Of a stretch of DNA of 64,000 nucleotides, positions 41,853 to 50,679 are shown in pieces. Under the pieces are notes generated by a model. That model ran no database searches and was not told where the DNA came from. It worked only from the letters and a program-made list of their open reading frames with translations. Origin of the DNA: AC-32 sp963821495 (GTDB taxonomy: Bacteria > Actinomycetota > Thermoleophilia > Gaiellales > Gaiellaceae); the NCBI GenBank assembly GCA_963821495.1, contig CAWGEA010000003.1, positions 1,736,001-1,800,000 on the forward strand. The letters are read 5' to 3'. A program made the translations under genes and the position numbers. Numbering within the stretch: position 1 is the stretch's first letter; each line of letters begins with the position of its first letter.

Positions 41853-43543
41853 CCGCGAAAGCCGCGAACCGTCGTATCCGGCTCCTACTCGCGGTCTTCG
41901 TCGTCGCTTTCGGGATCGCGTTCCTGCGTGCCGCATGGCTGCAGGGCGTGCGCGCCGCGTCGTTCGGCCGGCTCGCGTCGAGCCAGCACAGCGAGGACGT
42001 CGTGCTCCCGGCCGCCCGCGGGACGATCTACGACCGCGGCGGCGTTCAGCTCGCGATCGGCGAGCAGGCGCAGACCGTCTACGCCGACCCGCGCCGCGTC
42101 ACCGACCCGAAGGGCGAGGCGGCGACGATCGCCACCACGCTGCGGCTCGACCCGAACGAGGTCTACCGCGCGCTGACCGACCGCACCCGCGGGTTCGTCT
42201 ACATCGCACGGAAGGCCGATCCGGCTCTCGCCGCCAAGCTCGCCCGCAAGGGCCTGCCCGGGCTCGGGTTCTACGCGGAGGAGCGGCGCTTCTACCCGCA
42301 GCTCAACCTCGCGTCGCAGGTGCTCGGCTATGCGGGCCTCGACAATCACGGGCTCGCAGGGCTCGAGCTCTCCCTCGACCGACAGCTCGCCGGCCGACCC
42401 GGGCGCGAGCGGATCGTCAAGGACGCCTCCGGCCAGGCGATCGACACCGTCGTCTCGCGCGTCGAGCGCGACGGCCAGGACATCTACACGACGCTCGACC
42501 ACACGATCCAGGCGAACGCCCAGGCGGTGCTGCGCGACACCGTGCTGCGCTGGCACGCTCGCAGCGCGACCGCGATCGTGCTCGACCCGGCGACAGGCGC
42601 CGTGCGCGCGATGGCCGTCGCGCCCGGCTTCGACGCGAACAAGTACCCCGAGGTCTGGCGCGCGCTGCAGCGAAACCGCGCCGTCACCGACACCTACGAG
42701 CCGGGCTCGACGTTCAAGCTCGTCACGGTCGCGGGTGTGCTGTCGGAGCGGCTCGTCTCGCCGTCGACGCGCTTCGTGCTTCCATACGAGATCCAGGTCG
42801 CGGACCGCAGGATCCACGACGCCGAGCCGCGCGGGACCGAGACGATGAGCGTCTCCGAGATCCTGTCCCGATCGTCCAACGTTGGCGCGATCACGCTCGC
42901 CGAGCGGCTGACCCGGCACCGGCTCGTGCAGTGGATCACGCGCTTCGGCTTCGGGCGCCGCACGGGGATCGACTTCCCCGGGGAGAGCCCGGGCATCGTC
43001 CTCCACGAGGATCAGTGGTCCGGCTCGTCGATCGGCAACATCCCGATCGGCCAGGGCATCGCGGTCACTCCGATCCAGATGGCGTCGGCGTACGCCGCGA
43101 TCGCGAACCGGGGCGTCTGGGTGCAGCCCCATCTGGTCGACCACGTCGGAGACGGCCCGACGCTCCGACCCCGGCGGCGGCAGGTCGTGTCGGCCTGGGT
43201 TGCCTCGCAGCTGATCGCGATGCTGAAGAACGTGGTCGCAGAGGGCACCGGAACCCTGGCCGCGGTGCCCGGGTACCAGGTCGCCGGCAAGACCGGGACA
43301 GCGGCAAAGGCGGACGCGCACGGCGGCTACTCGGACTCGCGCTACGTCGCCTCGTTCGTCGGCGTCGTGCCGGCCTCGCGGCCGCGGCTCGTGATCCTCG
43401 TCTCGGTGGACGAGCCGAGGGGCGCCATCTGGGGCGGTGTGGTGGCCGCGCCCGCCTTCGCCCAGATCGCGAAGTTCGACCTGCAGTACCTGGACGGCGG
43501 CGTGCCCCCGGACGCGCCGACGACGACGACCTCGACTCCTTAG
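41849..43543 (+). CDS. ftsI: Class B penicillin-binding protein FtsI (septal transpeptidase)
   Basis: A 564-residue PBP3-type transpeptidase. One N-terminal membrane helix (about 10-30), dimerisation domain with AARGTIYDRGG, and transpeptidase domain with catalytic Ser287 in EPGSTFKLVTVAG, the SSN motif (residues 342-344, SRSSNVGAITLAERL) and the KTGT motif at 481 (QVAGKTGTAAKAD). No PASTA domains; the C-terminus is a short Thr/Pro tail. ATG 41849 overlaps the ftsL stop. FtsI works with FtsW to make septal peptidoglycan. Confidence 0.95.
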   Translation: MTAKAANRRIRLLLAVFVVAFGIAFLRAAWLQGVRAASFGRLASSQHSEDVVLPAARGTIYDRGGVQLAIGEQAQTVYADPRRVTDPKGEAATIATTLRLDPNEVYRALTDRTRGFVYIARKADPALAAKLARKGLPGLGFYAEERRFYPQLNLASQVLGYAGLDNHGLAGLELSLDRQLAGRPGRERIVKDASGQAIDTVVSRVERDGQDIYTTLDHTIQANAQAVLRDTVLRWHARSATAIVLDPATGAVRAMAVAPGFDANKYPEVWRALQRNRAVTDTYEPGSTFKLVTVAGVLSERLVSPSTRFVLPYEIQVADRRIHDAEPRGTETMSVSEILSRSSNVGAITLAERLTRHRLVQWITRFGFGRRTGIDFPGESPGIVLHEDQWSGSSIGNIPIGQGIAVTPIQMASAYAAIANRGVWVQPHLVDHVGDGPTLRPRRRQVVSAWVASQLIAMLKNVVAEGTGTLAAVPGYQVAGKTGTAAKADAHGGYSDSRYVASFVGVVPASRPRLVILVSVDEPRGAIWGGVVAAPAFAQIAKFDLQYLDGGVPPDAPTTTTSTP

Positions 43544-43706
43544 CGTCCCTAGGTACGGTTCGCCCGGCCTCCTCCCCAAGGCGATCGTAACGAGGCGAGG
43601 TGCGCGTGTCTGTCACGGAGGTGTCACAAAAGTGCTGCAAACGGCGTGTTCTCCGGTAGCGGCAGGCGGCGGCTTCGGCCACGGCCCGCGCTAGACTCGC
43701 GCCCCG

Positions 43707-45143
43707 ATGGACCTGGAGCTCCTGATCGCCGCGCTCGCGCCCGTCGAGGTCGTCGGCCGCGTCCCGGCCGAGATCGCAGACCTCGCCTACGACGCGCGGG
43801 CAGCCGGGCCGGGAAGCCTCTACTTCTGCATCCCGGGTACGCGCGCCGACGGCCACGACTTCGCGCCCGAAGCTGTCGCGAACGGAGCCGTCGCGCTCGT
43901 CGTCGAACGGCCGCTCGAGCTCCGCGTGCCGCAGCTCGTGGTCGAGAACGCGCGCCACGCGATGCCCGTGGCGGCCGACGAGTTCTTCGGCCGCCCGACG
44001 GAGCAACTCGAGGTCGCAGGCGTCACCGGCACCAACGGCAAGACGACGACCGCGTTCCTGCTCTACGCGATTTTCGCCGCGGCGGGACGGCGGCCCGGCC
44101 TGCTCGGAACGATCGAGAGCCGCGTCGGAGGCGAGCGGCGGCCCGCCATCCGGACGACGCCCGAGGCGATCGACCTGCAGCGCACCTTCCGCGAGATGCT
44201 CGACGCCGGTGACCGCAGCGCGGCCGTCGAGGCGACCTCGCACGGGTCCGAGCTCGGCCGGCTCGGGCGCGTCCGCTTCGGCGCGCTCGTCTTCACGAAC
44301 CTGACGCAGGATCACCTCGACTTCCACGGGTCGCTGGAGCGGTACTTCGATGCGAAGCGGCGGCTGTTCACCGAGACGCGGCCGCCCGCGGCGGTGAACC
44401 TCGGCGACGAGCACGGCCGCCGGCTCGCCGACGAGCTGCGCGGTCACGGCGAGCTCCTCACCTTCGGGCTCGCGGACGACGCCGAGCTGCGCGCGGAAGA
44501 CCTGGAGCTGGGCCCGCGCGGTGCGCGCTTCCGCGCCGGCGGGATCGAGCTCGAGACGCGCTTGCGGGGCCGCTTCAACGTCGAGAACGTGCTCGGCGCG
44601 GTCGCGGCGGCGCGGCTGCTCGGCATCGACGACGAGGCGATCGCGTACGGCGTGAAGGAGCTGCGCGGGGTCCCCGGCCGCTTCGAGGCGGTGGACGAGG
44701 GCCAGCCGTTCGCCGTTCTCGTCGATTACGCGCACACGCCCGACTCGCTCGAGAACGTCCTGCGCACAGCGCGCGACCTCGCGCAAAGCCGCGTGATCTG
44801 CGTCTTCGGCTGTGGCGGCGACCGCGACCGGGGCAAGCGGCCGGTGATGGGCAGGATCGCGACCGAGCTCGCCGACCTCGCGATCGTCACCTCCGACAAC
44901 CCGCGCAGCGAGGAGCCGGACGCGATCATCGCCGAGATCCTCGGGGGGGCGGGCGACGCCGAGGTCGAACCCGACCGGCGCGAGGCGATCGCGCGCGCGG
45001 TGGCCGCCGCCGGGGAGGGCGACGTCGTGGTGATCGCTGGCAAGGGCCATGAGCAGGGCCAGCAGTTCGCCGACCGCACGATCCCGTTCGACGACCGCGA
45101 GGTCGCGCGCGAGGCGCTGCGTCGGCTGGGGGCGCCCGCGTGA
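43707..45143 (+). CDS. murE: UDP-MurNAc-tripeptide ligase, meso-DAP type
   Basis: A 478-residue Mur ligase. ATP-binding loop GVTGTNGKTTTAFLL, carbamylated-lysine region, and ATSHGSELGRLGRVRF. The substrate motif near the C-terminus is TSDNPRSEEPDAI; DNPR is the signature of enzymes that add meso-diaminopimelate, so this organism should have A1gamma-type DAP peptidoglycan. ATG 43707. The 163-bp gap after ftsI (43544-43706) is the largest in the first half of the cluster and may hold an internal promoter, but no clear -35/-10 pair stands out. MurF overlaps its end by 4 bp. Confidence 0.95.
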   Translation: MDLELLIAALAPVEVVGRVPAEIADLAYDARAAGPGSLYFCIPGTRADGHDFAPEAVANGAVALVVERPLELRVPQLVVENARHAMPVAADEFFGRPTEQLEVAGVTGTNGKTTTAFLLYAIFAAAGRRPGLLGTIESRVGGERRPAIRTTPEAIDLQRTFREMLDAGDRSAAVEATSHGSELGRLGRVRFGALVFTNLTQDHLDFHGSLERYFDAKRRLFTETRPPAAVNLGDEHGRRLADELRGHGELLTFGLADDAELRAEDLELGPRGARFRAGGIELETRLRGRFNVENVLGAVAAARLLGIDDEAIAYGVKELRGVPGRFEAVDEGQPFAVLVDYAHTPDSLENVLRTARDLAQSRVICVFGCGGDRDRGKRPVMGRIATELADLAIVTSDNPRSEEPDAIIAEILGGAGDAEVEPDRREAIARAVAAAGEGDVVVIAGKGHEQGQQFADRTIPFDDREVAREALRRLGAPA

Positions 45144-46369
45144 TCCCGCTCCGCGTCGACGAGCTGCCGCCGCTCGGCGAGCTGAACGCGCGGGCGGAGG
45201 AGATCACCGGTGTCCAGGTCGACTCGCGCCGCGTCGGGGCCGGCGACCTGTTCGTGGCGGTCGGCCGCGGCGCAGACTTCCTCGAGGACGCACTCGCAAG
45301 CGGCGCCGCGGCGACGCTCGTGCCTGAGCACCCGTTCGACGCGTTCGCCGCGCTCGGCTCGCTCGTTCGCGACCGGGCGAGCGCGCGCATCGTCGGCATC
45401 ACCGGCTCGACCGGCAAGACCTCGACGAAGGACATCCTGGCCGCCCTCTGCGCCGCCGTCGCGCGCACGGTCGCCGCCGAGGCGAGCTACAACAACGAGA
45501 TCGGCGTGCCGCTGACGCTGTGCCGGCTCGAGCCGGACACGGAAGTCTGCATCGTCGAGCTCGCGATGCGCGGCTTCGGCCAGATCGCCGACCTGTGCCG
45601 CATCGCGCGTCCGCACATCGGGGTCGTGAACAACGTCGGCCCGGTCCACCTCGAGCTCGTCGGGTCGCTCGAGGGCGTGATCAAGGCGAAGAGCGAGCTC
45701 GTCGCCGCGCTGCCGCCCGGGGGCACGGCCATCGTCCCGGAGGAGTTTCCGGTCGAGCGAGGCGACATCGAGGTCGTCCGCCTGCGCGAGCCGGAGACGG
45801 AGCGCGACGACGGCCGCACGATTGTCGACGGCGTCAGCTTCAACTTCGCGGCCGCGCATCAGGCCTGGAACGCCGCCGCCGCGCTCGCCGCCCTCGACGT
45901 GCTCGGCCTGCCGCGGCCGGAGCGCGTCGACGTCGAGTTCTCGCGCTGGCGCGGCGACGAGCTGCCGCTCCCGGGCGGCGGGCTCCTGATCAACGACGCC
46001 TACAACGCGAACCCCGTCTCGATGCGTGCGGCGCTCGTCCACCTCGCTGCGCTGGCCGGCGACCGGCGCCGCGTAGCGATCCTCGGCGACATGGCCGAGC
46101 TTGGGCCCGGCGCCCCTGCGTTCCACGAGGAAATCGGCCGCGAGATCGCCCGGCACGGAATCGACGCACTCCTCGCCGTCGGCGAGCTCTCGCGCGGCTA
46201 CCTCGAGGCCGCCGGAAGCGTGCCCGTCACGCGCTGGGTGCCCGACGCCGTCACCGCAGCCGCCGAGGCCCCGTCGCTCGTCGAGCCGGGCGACTGCGTG
46301 CTGGTCAAGGCCTCACGTGCGGTCGGCCTCGAGGTCGTGGCCGAGGCTCTGGCGGCGGTGAGCGCTTGA
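45140..46369 (+). CDS. murF: UDP-MurNAc-pentapeptide synthetase
   Basis: A 409-residue MurF, which adds D-Ala-D-Ala. P-loop GITGSTGKTSTKDILAAL; YNNEIGVPLTL and VVNNVGPVHLELVGSLEGV; C-terminal INDAYNANPVSMRAAL and ILGDMAELG. It is about 40 residues shorter than E. coli MurF, mainly in the central domain between TAIVPEEFPVERGDI and QAWNAAAALAAL. GTG 45140 overlaps the murE stop. No ddl gene is in the window. Confidence 0.94.
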   Translation: MIPLRVDELPPLGELNARAEEITGVQVDSRRVGAGDLFVAVGRGADFLEDALASGAAATLVPEHPFDAFAALGSLVRDRASARIVGITGSTGKTSTKDILAALCAAVARTVAAEASYNNEIGVPLTLCRLEPDTEVCIVELAMRGFGQIADLCRIARPHIGVVNNVGPVHLELVGSLEGVIKAKSELVAALPPGGTAIVPEEFPVERGDIEVVRLREPETERDDGRTIVDGVSFNFAAAHQAWNAAAALAALDVLGLPRPERVDVEFSRWRGDELPLPGGGLLINDAYNANPVSMRAALVHLAALAGDRRRVAILGDMAELGPGAPAFHEEIGREIARHGIDALLAVGELSRGYLEAAGSVPVTRWVPDAVTAAAEAPSLVEPGDCVLVKASRAVGLEVVAEALAAVSA

Positions 46370-47370
46370 GCCGCGTCCTCCTGGCCGGCGTGATCGCCCT
46401 CCTGATCTCGATCTTCGTCGGCCCGAAGTTCGTCGCCTACCTCCGGCGCAAGGAGCTCGGCCAGCACATCCGCGAGGAGGGCCCGCAGCACCACGTCGCC
46501 AAGCAGGGCACGCCGACCATGGGCGGCCTGCTGATCCTGCTCTCGGCGACCGCAGGCTTCCTCGCGCTCAGCCGTTACACCGTGCCCGCGCTGACGGTGC
46601 TGTTCGTCACGCTCGCCTGCGGCGCGATCGGGTTCCTCGACGACTTCATCAAGCTGACCCACCGCCGCTCGCTCGGCCTCAACGGCCGCTGGAAGCTGAT
46701 CCTGCTCGGCGCGATCACCGTCGGCGTCGGGATCGCGGCGCAGCACCAGCACCTGCCGACAAGCGTCTACATCCCAGGCGTTGGCGACCTCGAGCTCTCG
46801 TACGCGTGGTACGGGCTGCTCTTCCTCGTGATCGCGGGGGCGGCCAACGGCGTCAACCTCACCGACGGGCTCGACGGCCTCGCGGCCGGCACGGTGATCA
46901 TCGCGCTCTTCACCTTCGCTGCGATGATCGTGATCTCGTGGATCCGGTCGGGCTCGCCCGGCCACCGCTTCGAAACGAAGCTCGATCTCGGCATCATCGC
47001 CGCGGCGCTGATCGGGGCCGCGATCGGGTTCCTTTGGTACAACGCGTGGCCGGCCGAGGTGATCATGGGCGACACCGGCTCGATGGCGCTCGGCGGGGCG
47101 CTCGCGGCCTTCGCGATCTTCACCAAGACGATCTTCCTGCTGCTCCTGATCGGCGGGATCTTCGCGGTCGAGGCGCTGTCCGTGATCATCCAGGTCTTCT
47201 CGTTCAAGTACTTCAAGCGGCGCGTGTTCCTGATGGCCCCGATCCACCACCACTTCGAGATGAAGGCGTGGTCGGAGACGAAGATCATGGTCCGCTTCTG
47301 GATCGTTACCGGGATCCTGTGCGCGATCGGCTTCGCCCTGTACTACCGCTACTTCACCGGATTCCGCTGA
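46366..47370 (+). CDS. mraY: Phospho-MurNAc-pentapeptide transferase
   Basis: A 334-residue MraY with ten predicted membrane helices, forming lipid I from UDP-MurNAc-pentapeptide and undecaprenyl phosphate. Signatures: QGTPTMGGLLIL, GFLDDFIKLTHRRSLGL (Asp pair), NGVNLTDGLDGLAAG, MGDTGSMALGGALA and APIHHHFEMKAW. TTG 46366 overlaps the murF stop as TTGA, the same arrangement seen at 3521, 4755 and 56429. No other start fits the conserved N-terminus. Confidence 0.95.
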   Translation: MSRVLLAGVIALLISIFVGPKFVAYLRRKELGQHIREEGPQHHVAKQGTPTMGGLLILLSATAGFLALSRYTVPALTVLFVTLACGAIGFLDDFIKLTHRRSLGLNGRWKLILLGAITVGVGIAAQHQHLPTSVYIPGVGDLELSYAWYGLLFLVIAGAANGVNLTDGLDGLAAGTVIIALFTFAAMIVISWIRSGSPGHRFETKLDLGIIAAALIGAAIGFLWYNAWPAEVIMGDTGSMALGGALAAFAIFTKTIFLLLLIGGIFAVEALSVIIQVFSFKYFKRRVFLMAPIHHHFEMKAWSETKIMVRFWIVTGILCAIGFALYYRYFTGFR

Positions 47371-47376
47371 GCGAGC

Positions 47377-48534
47377 ATGAGCGGCTTGCCGCAGCGGGTG
47401 CTCGTGCTCGGCCTCGCGCGCTCGGGGAAGGCGGCGGCGGCGGCGCTCGAGCGGCGCGGGGCGGAGGTGGTGGCCGCCGACCGCACGCTCGGGAACGACG
47501 GTGAGCTCTCGTTGCTCGACGACGTCGAGCTGATGGTCAAGAGCCCCGGCGTGCCGCGCGAGGCGCCGCTGGTCGCCGAGGCGGAGCGCCGCGGGATGCC
47601 GATCTGGAGCGAGGTCGAGCTCGGCTACCGCATCCTGCTGCCGCGGCTCGTCGGCGTCACCGGGACGAACGGCAAGACGACCACCACCGAGCTGCTGGGC
47701 GCGATGCTGCACGCGCCGACCGCGGGGAACGTCGGGCGTGCGCTGACCGATCTCGACGGCGAGGTCGGGCCTGGCGCGCTCGTCGTCTGCGAGCTCTCGA
47801 GCTTCCAGCTCGAGGACGTGCACGAGCTCGCCTGCGAGGTCGCGGTGCTGTTGAACCTCGAGCCGGATCACCTCGACCGCTACGCGTCCTTCGAGGACTA
47901 CCGCGACGCGAAGCTGCGGATCTTCGAGCGCGCCCGCGCGAAGGTCGTCCCCAGGAACAGCGGCCTCGACGGAATCGAGTTCTCGGCCGGGGACGAGCTG
48001 CCGGCGGAGCCGCTCGTCCGTGGCGCGCACAACCGGGAGAACGCCGCGGCCGCGACGGCCGCCGCCCGCGCGCTCGGCACCCCCGACGAGCAGATCGCCG
48101 AGGCGCTGCTCACCTTCCCCGGCGTCCAGCACCGGCTCGAGCCGGTCGCCGAAGTGAACGGCGTTCGCTACGTGAACGACTCGAAGGCGACGAATGTCGC
48201 GGCCGCGCTGCGCGCCCTCGCCGCCTACGCCGGCGAGCCGGTGCACCTGATCCTAGGCGGCTCGCGGAAGGGCGAGGACTTCGCGCCGCTCGCGGCCGCG
48301 ATCGGTGCGAACGTGCGCAGCGTCCACCTGATCGGCGAGACCGCGGACGAGCTCGCCGCCGTGCTCCCGCAGGCTCACGAGGACGGCGACCTCGAGAGCG
48401 CGTTCGCGCACGTCCACGCGCGCCCAGGCGAGGTCGTGCTGTTCTCGCCGGCCTGCGCGAGCTACGACCAGTTCCGCGACTTCGAGGAGCGCGGCGAGGA
48501 GTTCAGGAGGCTGGTGCAGAACCTGTCCGCGTGA
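47377..48534 (+). CDS. murD: UDP-MurNAc-alanine:D-glutamate ligase
   Basis: A 385-residue MurD. N-terminal Rossmann part VLVLGLARSGKAAAAALERRG; P-loop GVTGTNGKTTTTELLGAML; LEPDHLDRYASFEDYRDAK; C-terminal VNDSKATNVAAALRAL and LGGSRKGEDFAPL. It is about 50 residues shorter than E. coli MurD; most of the loss lies between KLRIFERARAKVV and VRGAHNRENAAAA in the central domain. ATG 47377, six bases after mraY. Confidence 0.94.
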   Translation: MSGLPQRVLVLGLARSGKAAAAALERRGAEVVAADRTLGNDGELSLLDDVELMVKSPGVPREAPLVAEAERRGMPIWSEVELGYRILLPRLVGVTGTNGKTTTTELLGAMLHAPTAGNVGRALTDLDGEVGPGALVVCELSSFQLEDVHELACEVAVLLNLEPDHLDRYASFEDYRDAKLRIFERARAKVVPRNSGLDGIEFSAGDELPAEPLVRGAHNRENAAAATAAARALGTPDEQIAEALLTFPGVQHRLEPVAEVNGVRYVNDSKATNVAAALRALAAYAGEPVHLILGGSRKGEDFAPLAAAIGANVRSVHLIGETADELAAVLPQAHEDGDLESAFAHVHARPGEVVLFSPACASYDQFRDFEERGEEFRRLVQNLSA

Positions 48535-49760
48535 GGCGCGGGCTCGAATCGAGCGTCCTGATCCTGGTGACCCTGGGCTTGGTCGCGTTCGGCCTCGTGA
48601 TGGTCTACAGCGCCACCTCGGCCTCGGCCGCGCTCGCCAACGGCGACCCCGCCTATTACCTCAAGCGGCAGGCGATCTACGCCTTCCTCGGGCTCGTGCT
48701 GATGGTCGTCCTCTCGCGCGTCGACTTCCGGGCTCTGCGCGCGCTGGCACCGACGCTCGTCGTCACGAGCATCGGGCTTCTGCTCGCGGTGCTCGTGCTC
48801 GGCAAGGCCACGAACGGCGCACGCCGTTGGATCTCGTTCGGGCCGGCCGCCTTCCAGCCCTCGGAGCTCGCAAAGCTCGCGCTCGGGATCTGGGCCGCGT
48901 CCTACCTCGCCCGCCGCCGCGCGCCGCGCACACTGTCCGAGCTCTGGCGCCCGCTCGGGCTCATGACCGTCGTCTTCTGCGGCCTGATCCTCGTCGAGCC
49001 GGACCTCGGGACCGCGATCGCGATCGTGGCGATGCTCGCAGCGATGCTGCTGGTCTCCGGCACGCCGACGCGCACTCTGGGTGCGGGCCTCGGCATCGCG
49101 GGCATGCTTGGCCTCTTCGCCGTCTGGCTCGAGCCGTACCGCCGGGCCCGGCTCTTCAGCTTCCTCAACCCGTGGCAGGACGCCCAGGGCGCGGGCTTCC
49201 AGACCGTGCAGGCGATGATCGGGCTCGGCTCCGGCGGGATCTTCGGCGTCGGCCTCGGCCAGAGCGTCCAGAAGGCCAACTACCTGCCGGAGGCCCACAC
49301 GGACATGATCTTCGCGATCATCGGCGAGGAGCTCGGCCTCGTCGGCGCGACCGCGGTGATCGCCGCCTACTGCGCCTTCGCCTACGCGGGCCTGAAGATC
49401 GCGCTCGGCTGCAGGGACCCGTTCGGCAAGCGCCTCGCGGCCGGCCTGACGGCGCTCGTCTGCGGCCAGGCCGCGATCAACCTCGCGGCCGTGATGGGCC
49501 TCGCGCCGCTGACCGGGATCCCGCTGCCGTTCGTCTCCTACGGCGGCTCGAGCCTCGTCGTCGGCCTCGCCTGCGTCGGGATCCTCCTTAACATCGCGGC
49601 CAATGCCGGAGTCAGAAGCGCCAGCGTTCCTGATCGCAGCCGGAGGGACGGCGGGTCACGTCCTGCCCGCGCTCGCAATCGCGGACGCGCTGCGCGGGCG
49701 CGGAGCACGGGTGACGATCGCCGGGTCGCCGGATCGCGCCGAAGCGCGGCTCGTCCCTGA
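48531..49760 (+). CDS. ftsW: Lipid II glycosyltransferase FtsW
   Basis: A 409-residue SEDS-family protein with ten helices; polymerises lipid II at the septum. Signatures: VMVYSATSASAAL, GARRWISFGPAAFQPSELAKL, AGFQTVQAMIGLGSGG and LPEAHTDMIFAIIGEELG. GTG 48531 overlaps the murD stop. The conserved part ends at GILLNIAANAG (about residue 360); the frame then runs another 50 Arg/Ser-rich residues to 49760, overlapping murG by 158 bp. This tail is basic and low-complexity, so it may be translated but is probably not structured. Confidence 0.93.
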   Translation: MRRGLESSVLILVTLGLVAFGLVMVYSATSASAALANGDPAYYLKRQAIYAFLGLVLMVVLSRVDFRALRALAPTLVVTSIGLLLAVLVLGKATNGARRWISFGPAAFQPSELAKLALGIWAASYLARRRAPRTLSELWRPLGLMTVVFCGLILVEPDLGTAIAIVAMLAAMLLVSGTPTRTLGAGLGIAGMLGLFAVWLEPYRRARLFSFLNPWQDAQGAGFQTVQAMIGLGSGGIFGVGLGQSVQKANYLPEAHTDMIFAIIGEELGLVGATAVIAAYCAFAYAGLKIALGCRDPFGKRLAAGLTALVCGQAAINLAAVMGLAPLTGIPLPFVSYGGSSLVVGLACVGILLNIAANAGVRSASVPDRSRRDGGSRPARARNRGRAARARSTGDDRRVAGSRRSAARP

Positions 49761-50679
49761 GGCGGGCTACGAGCTGGACACCTTCCGCGTGAGCGGGCTG
49801 CCGCGCCAGCCGGGAATCGCGCAGGCACGGGCCGTGCTGCACGGGCTCGCGGCACCCGCCGCCTGCGACCGGATCCTTGCCCGTCGCCGGCCGGACGCCG
49901 TGCTCGGCGCCGGCGGCTACGTGGGCGGGCCGATGGTGGTGGCCGCGGCCCGGCGCCGGATCCCGACGGCGCTCACGGAGGCCGACGCACACCTCGGCCT
50001 GGCCAACCGCCTCGCCGCGCCGTTCGCGAAGCGCGTCTTCCTCTCGTTCCCGATCGCCGGCCGGGAGCCGCCCAAGTACGTCGTCACCGGTCGCGCGATC
50101 CCGGCGCGTTCCCGGCCGCTGCCGTGGGCGGAGGCGCGGAGCCGCCTCGAGCTGCCCGCCGACGGGCCCGCCCTGCTCGTCGCCGGCGGCAGCCAGGGCG
50201 CCCGCGTGCTGAACGACCTGGCCGTGGAGACCTTCGGCACCACGGGCCCGGCGGTGATCCACGTGAGCGGCGAGCGCGAGTACGAGCGCCTGCGCGACCG
50301 CGTCTCTCGAGAGGACTATCGGCTGCTCCCGTTCGTGGACGACTACGGCGCGGTGCTCGGCGCCGTCGACCTCGCGCTCTCGCGAGCCGGGGGTAGCGTG
50401 TGGGAGCTCGCGGCCGCCGGGGTGCCGGCCGTGCTCGTCCCCTATCCCTTCGGCACGGCCGACCACCAGACGAAGAACGCGCGCTACTTCCAGGCCGCAG
50501 GCGGCGCGATCCTGATCCCCGAGAACGAGCTCGGCCGCGTGCCCGAGACGGTGCGCTCGCTCCTCGACGACCCGGGGCGGCTGCAGGAGATGCGCGCGGC
50601 GATGGCACGGGTGGCGAAGCCGGATGCGGCGGAAACGATCGCGGAGGAGCTGATGGCTCTTGCAGCCGCTCGCGGGTAG
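49603..50679 (+). CDS. murG: UDP-GlcNAc:lipid I GlcNAc transferase
   Basis: A 358-residue GT28 transferase that makes lipid II. N-terminal FLIAAGGTAGHVLPALAIA, GAGGYVGGPMVVAA, then VAGGSQGARVLNDL, SRAGGSVWELAAAGVPAVLVPYPF and DHQTKNARYFQAAGGAI. ATG 49603 begins eight codons before the conserved glycine loop, inside the ftsW frame. The whole length is usual for the family. murC begins 20 bases before its stop. Confidence 0.95.
   Translation: MPESEAPAFLIAAGGTAGHVLPALAIADALRGRGARVTIAGSPDRAEARLVPEAGYELDTFRVSGLPRQPGIAQARAVLHGLAAPAACDRILARRRPDAVLGAGGYVGGPMVVAAARRRIPTALTEADAHLGLANRLAAPFAKRVFLSFPIAGREPPKYVVTGRAIPARSRPLPWAEARSRLELPADGPALLVAGGSQGARVLNDLAVETFGTTGPAVIHVSGEREYERLRDRVSREDYRLLPFVDDYGAVLGAVDLALSRAGGSVWELAAAGVPAVLVPYPFGTADHQTKNARYFQAAGGAILIPENELGRVPETVRSLLDDPGRLQEMRAAMARVAKPDAAETIAEELMALAAARG

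Noticed and set aside
41849..43543. PASTA-domain penicillin-binding protein
   Set aside because: The C-terminus after the transpeptidase domain is only a short Thr/Pro tail, so PASTA repeats are absent.
43544..43706. Internal promoter between ftsI and murE
   Set aside because: The gap is long enough, but no convincing -35/-10 pair with proper spacing is seen.
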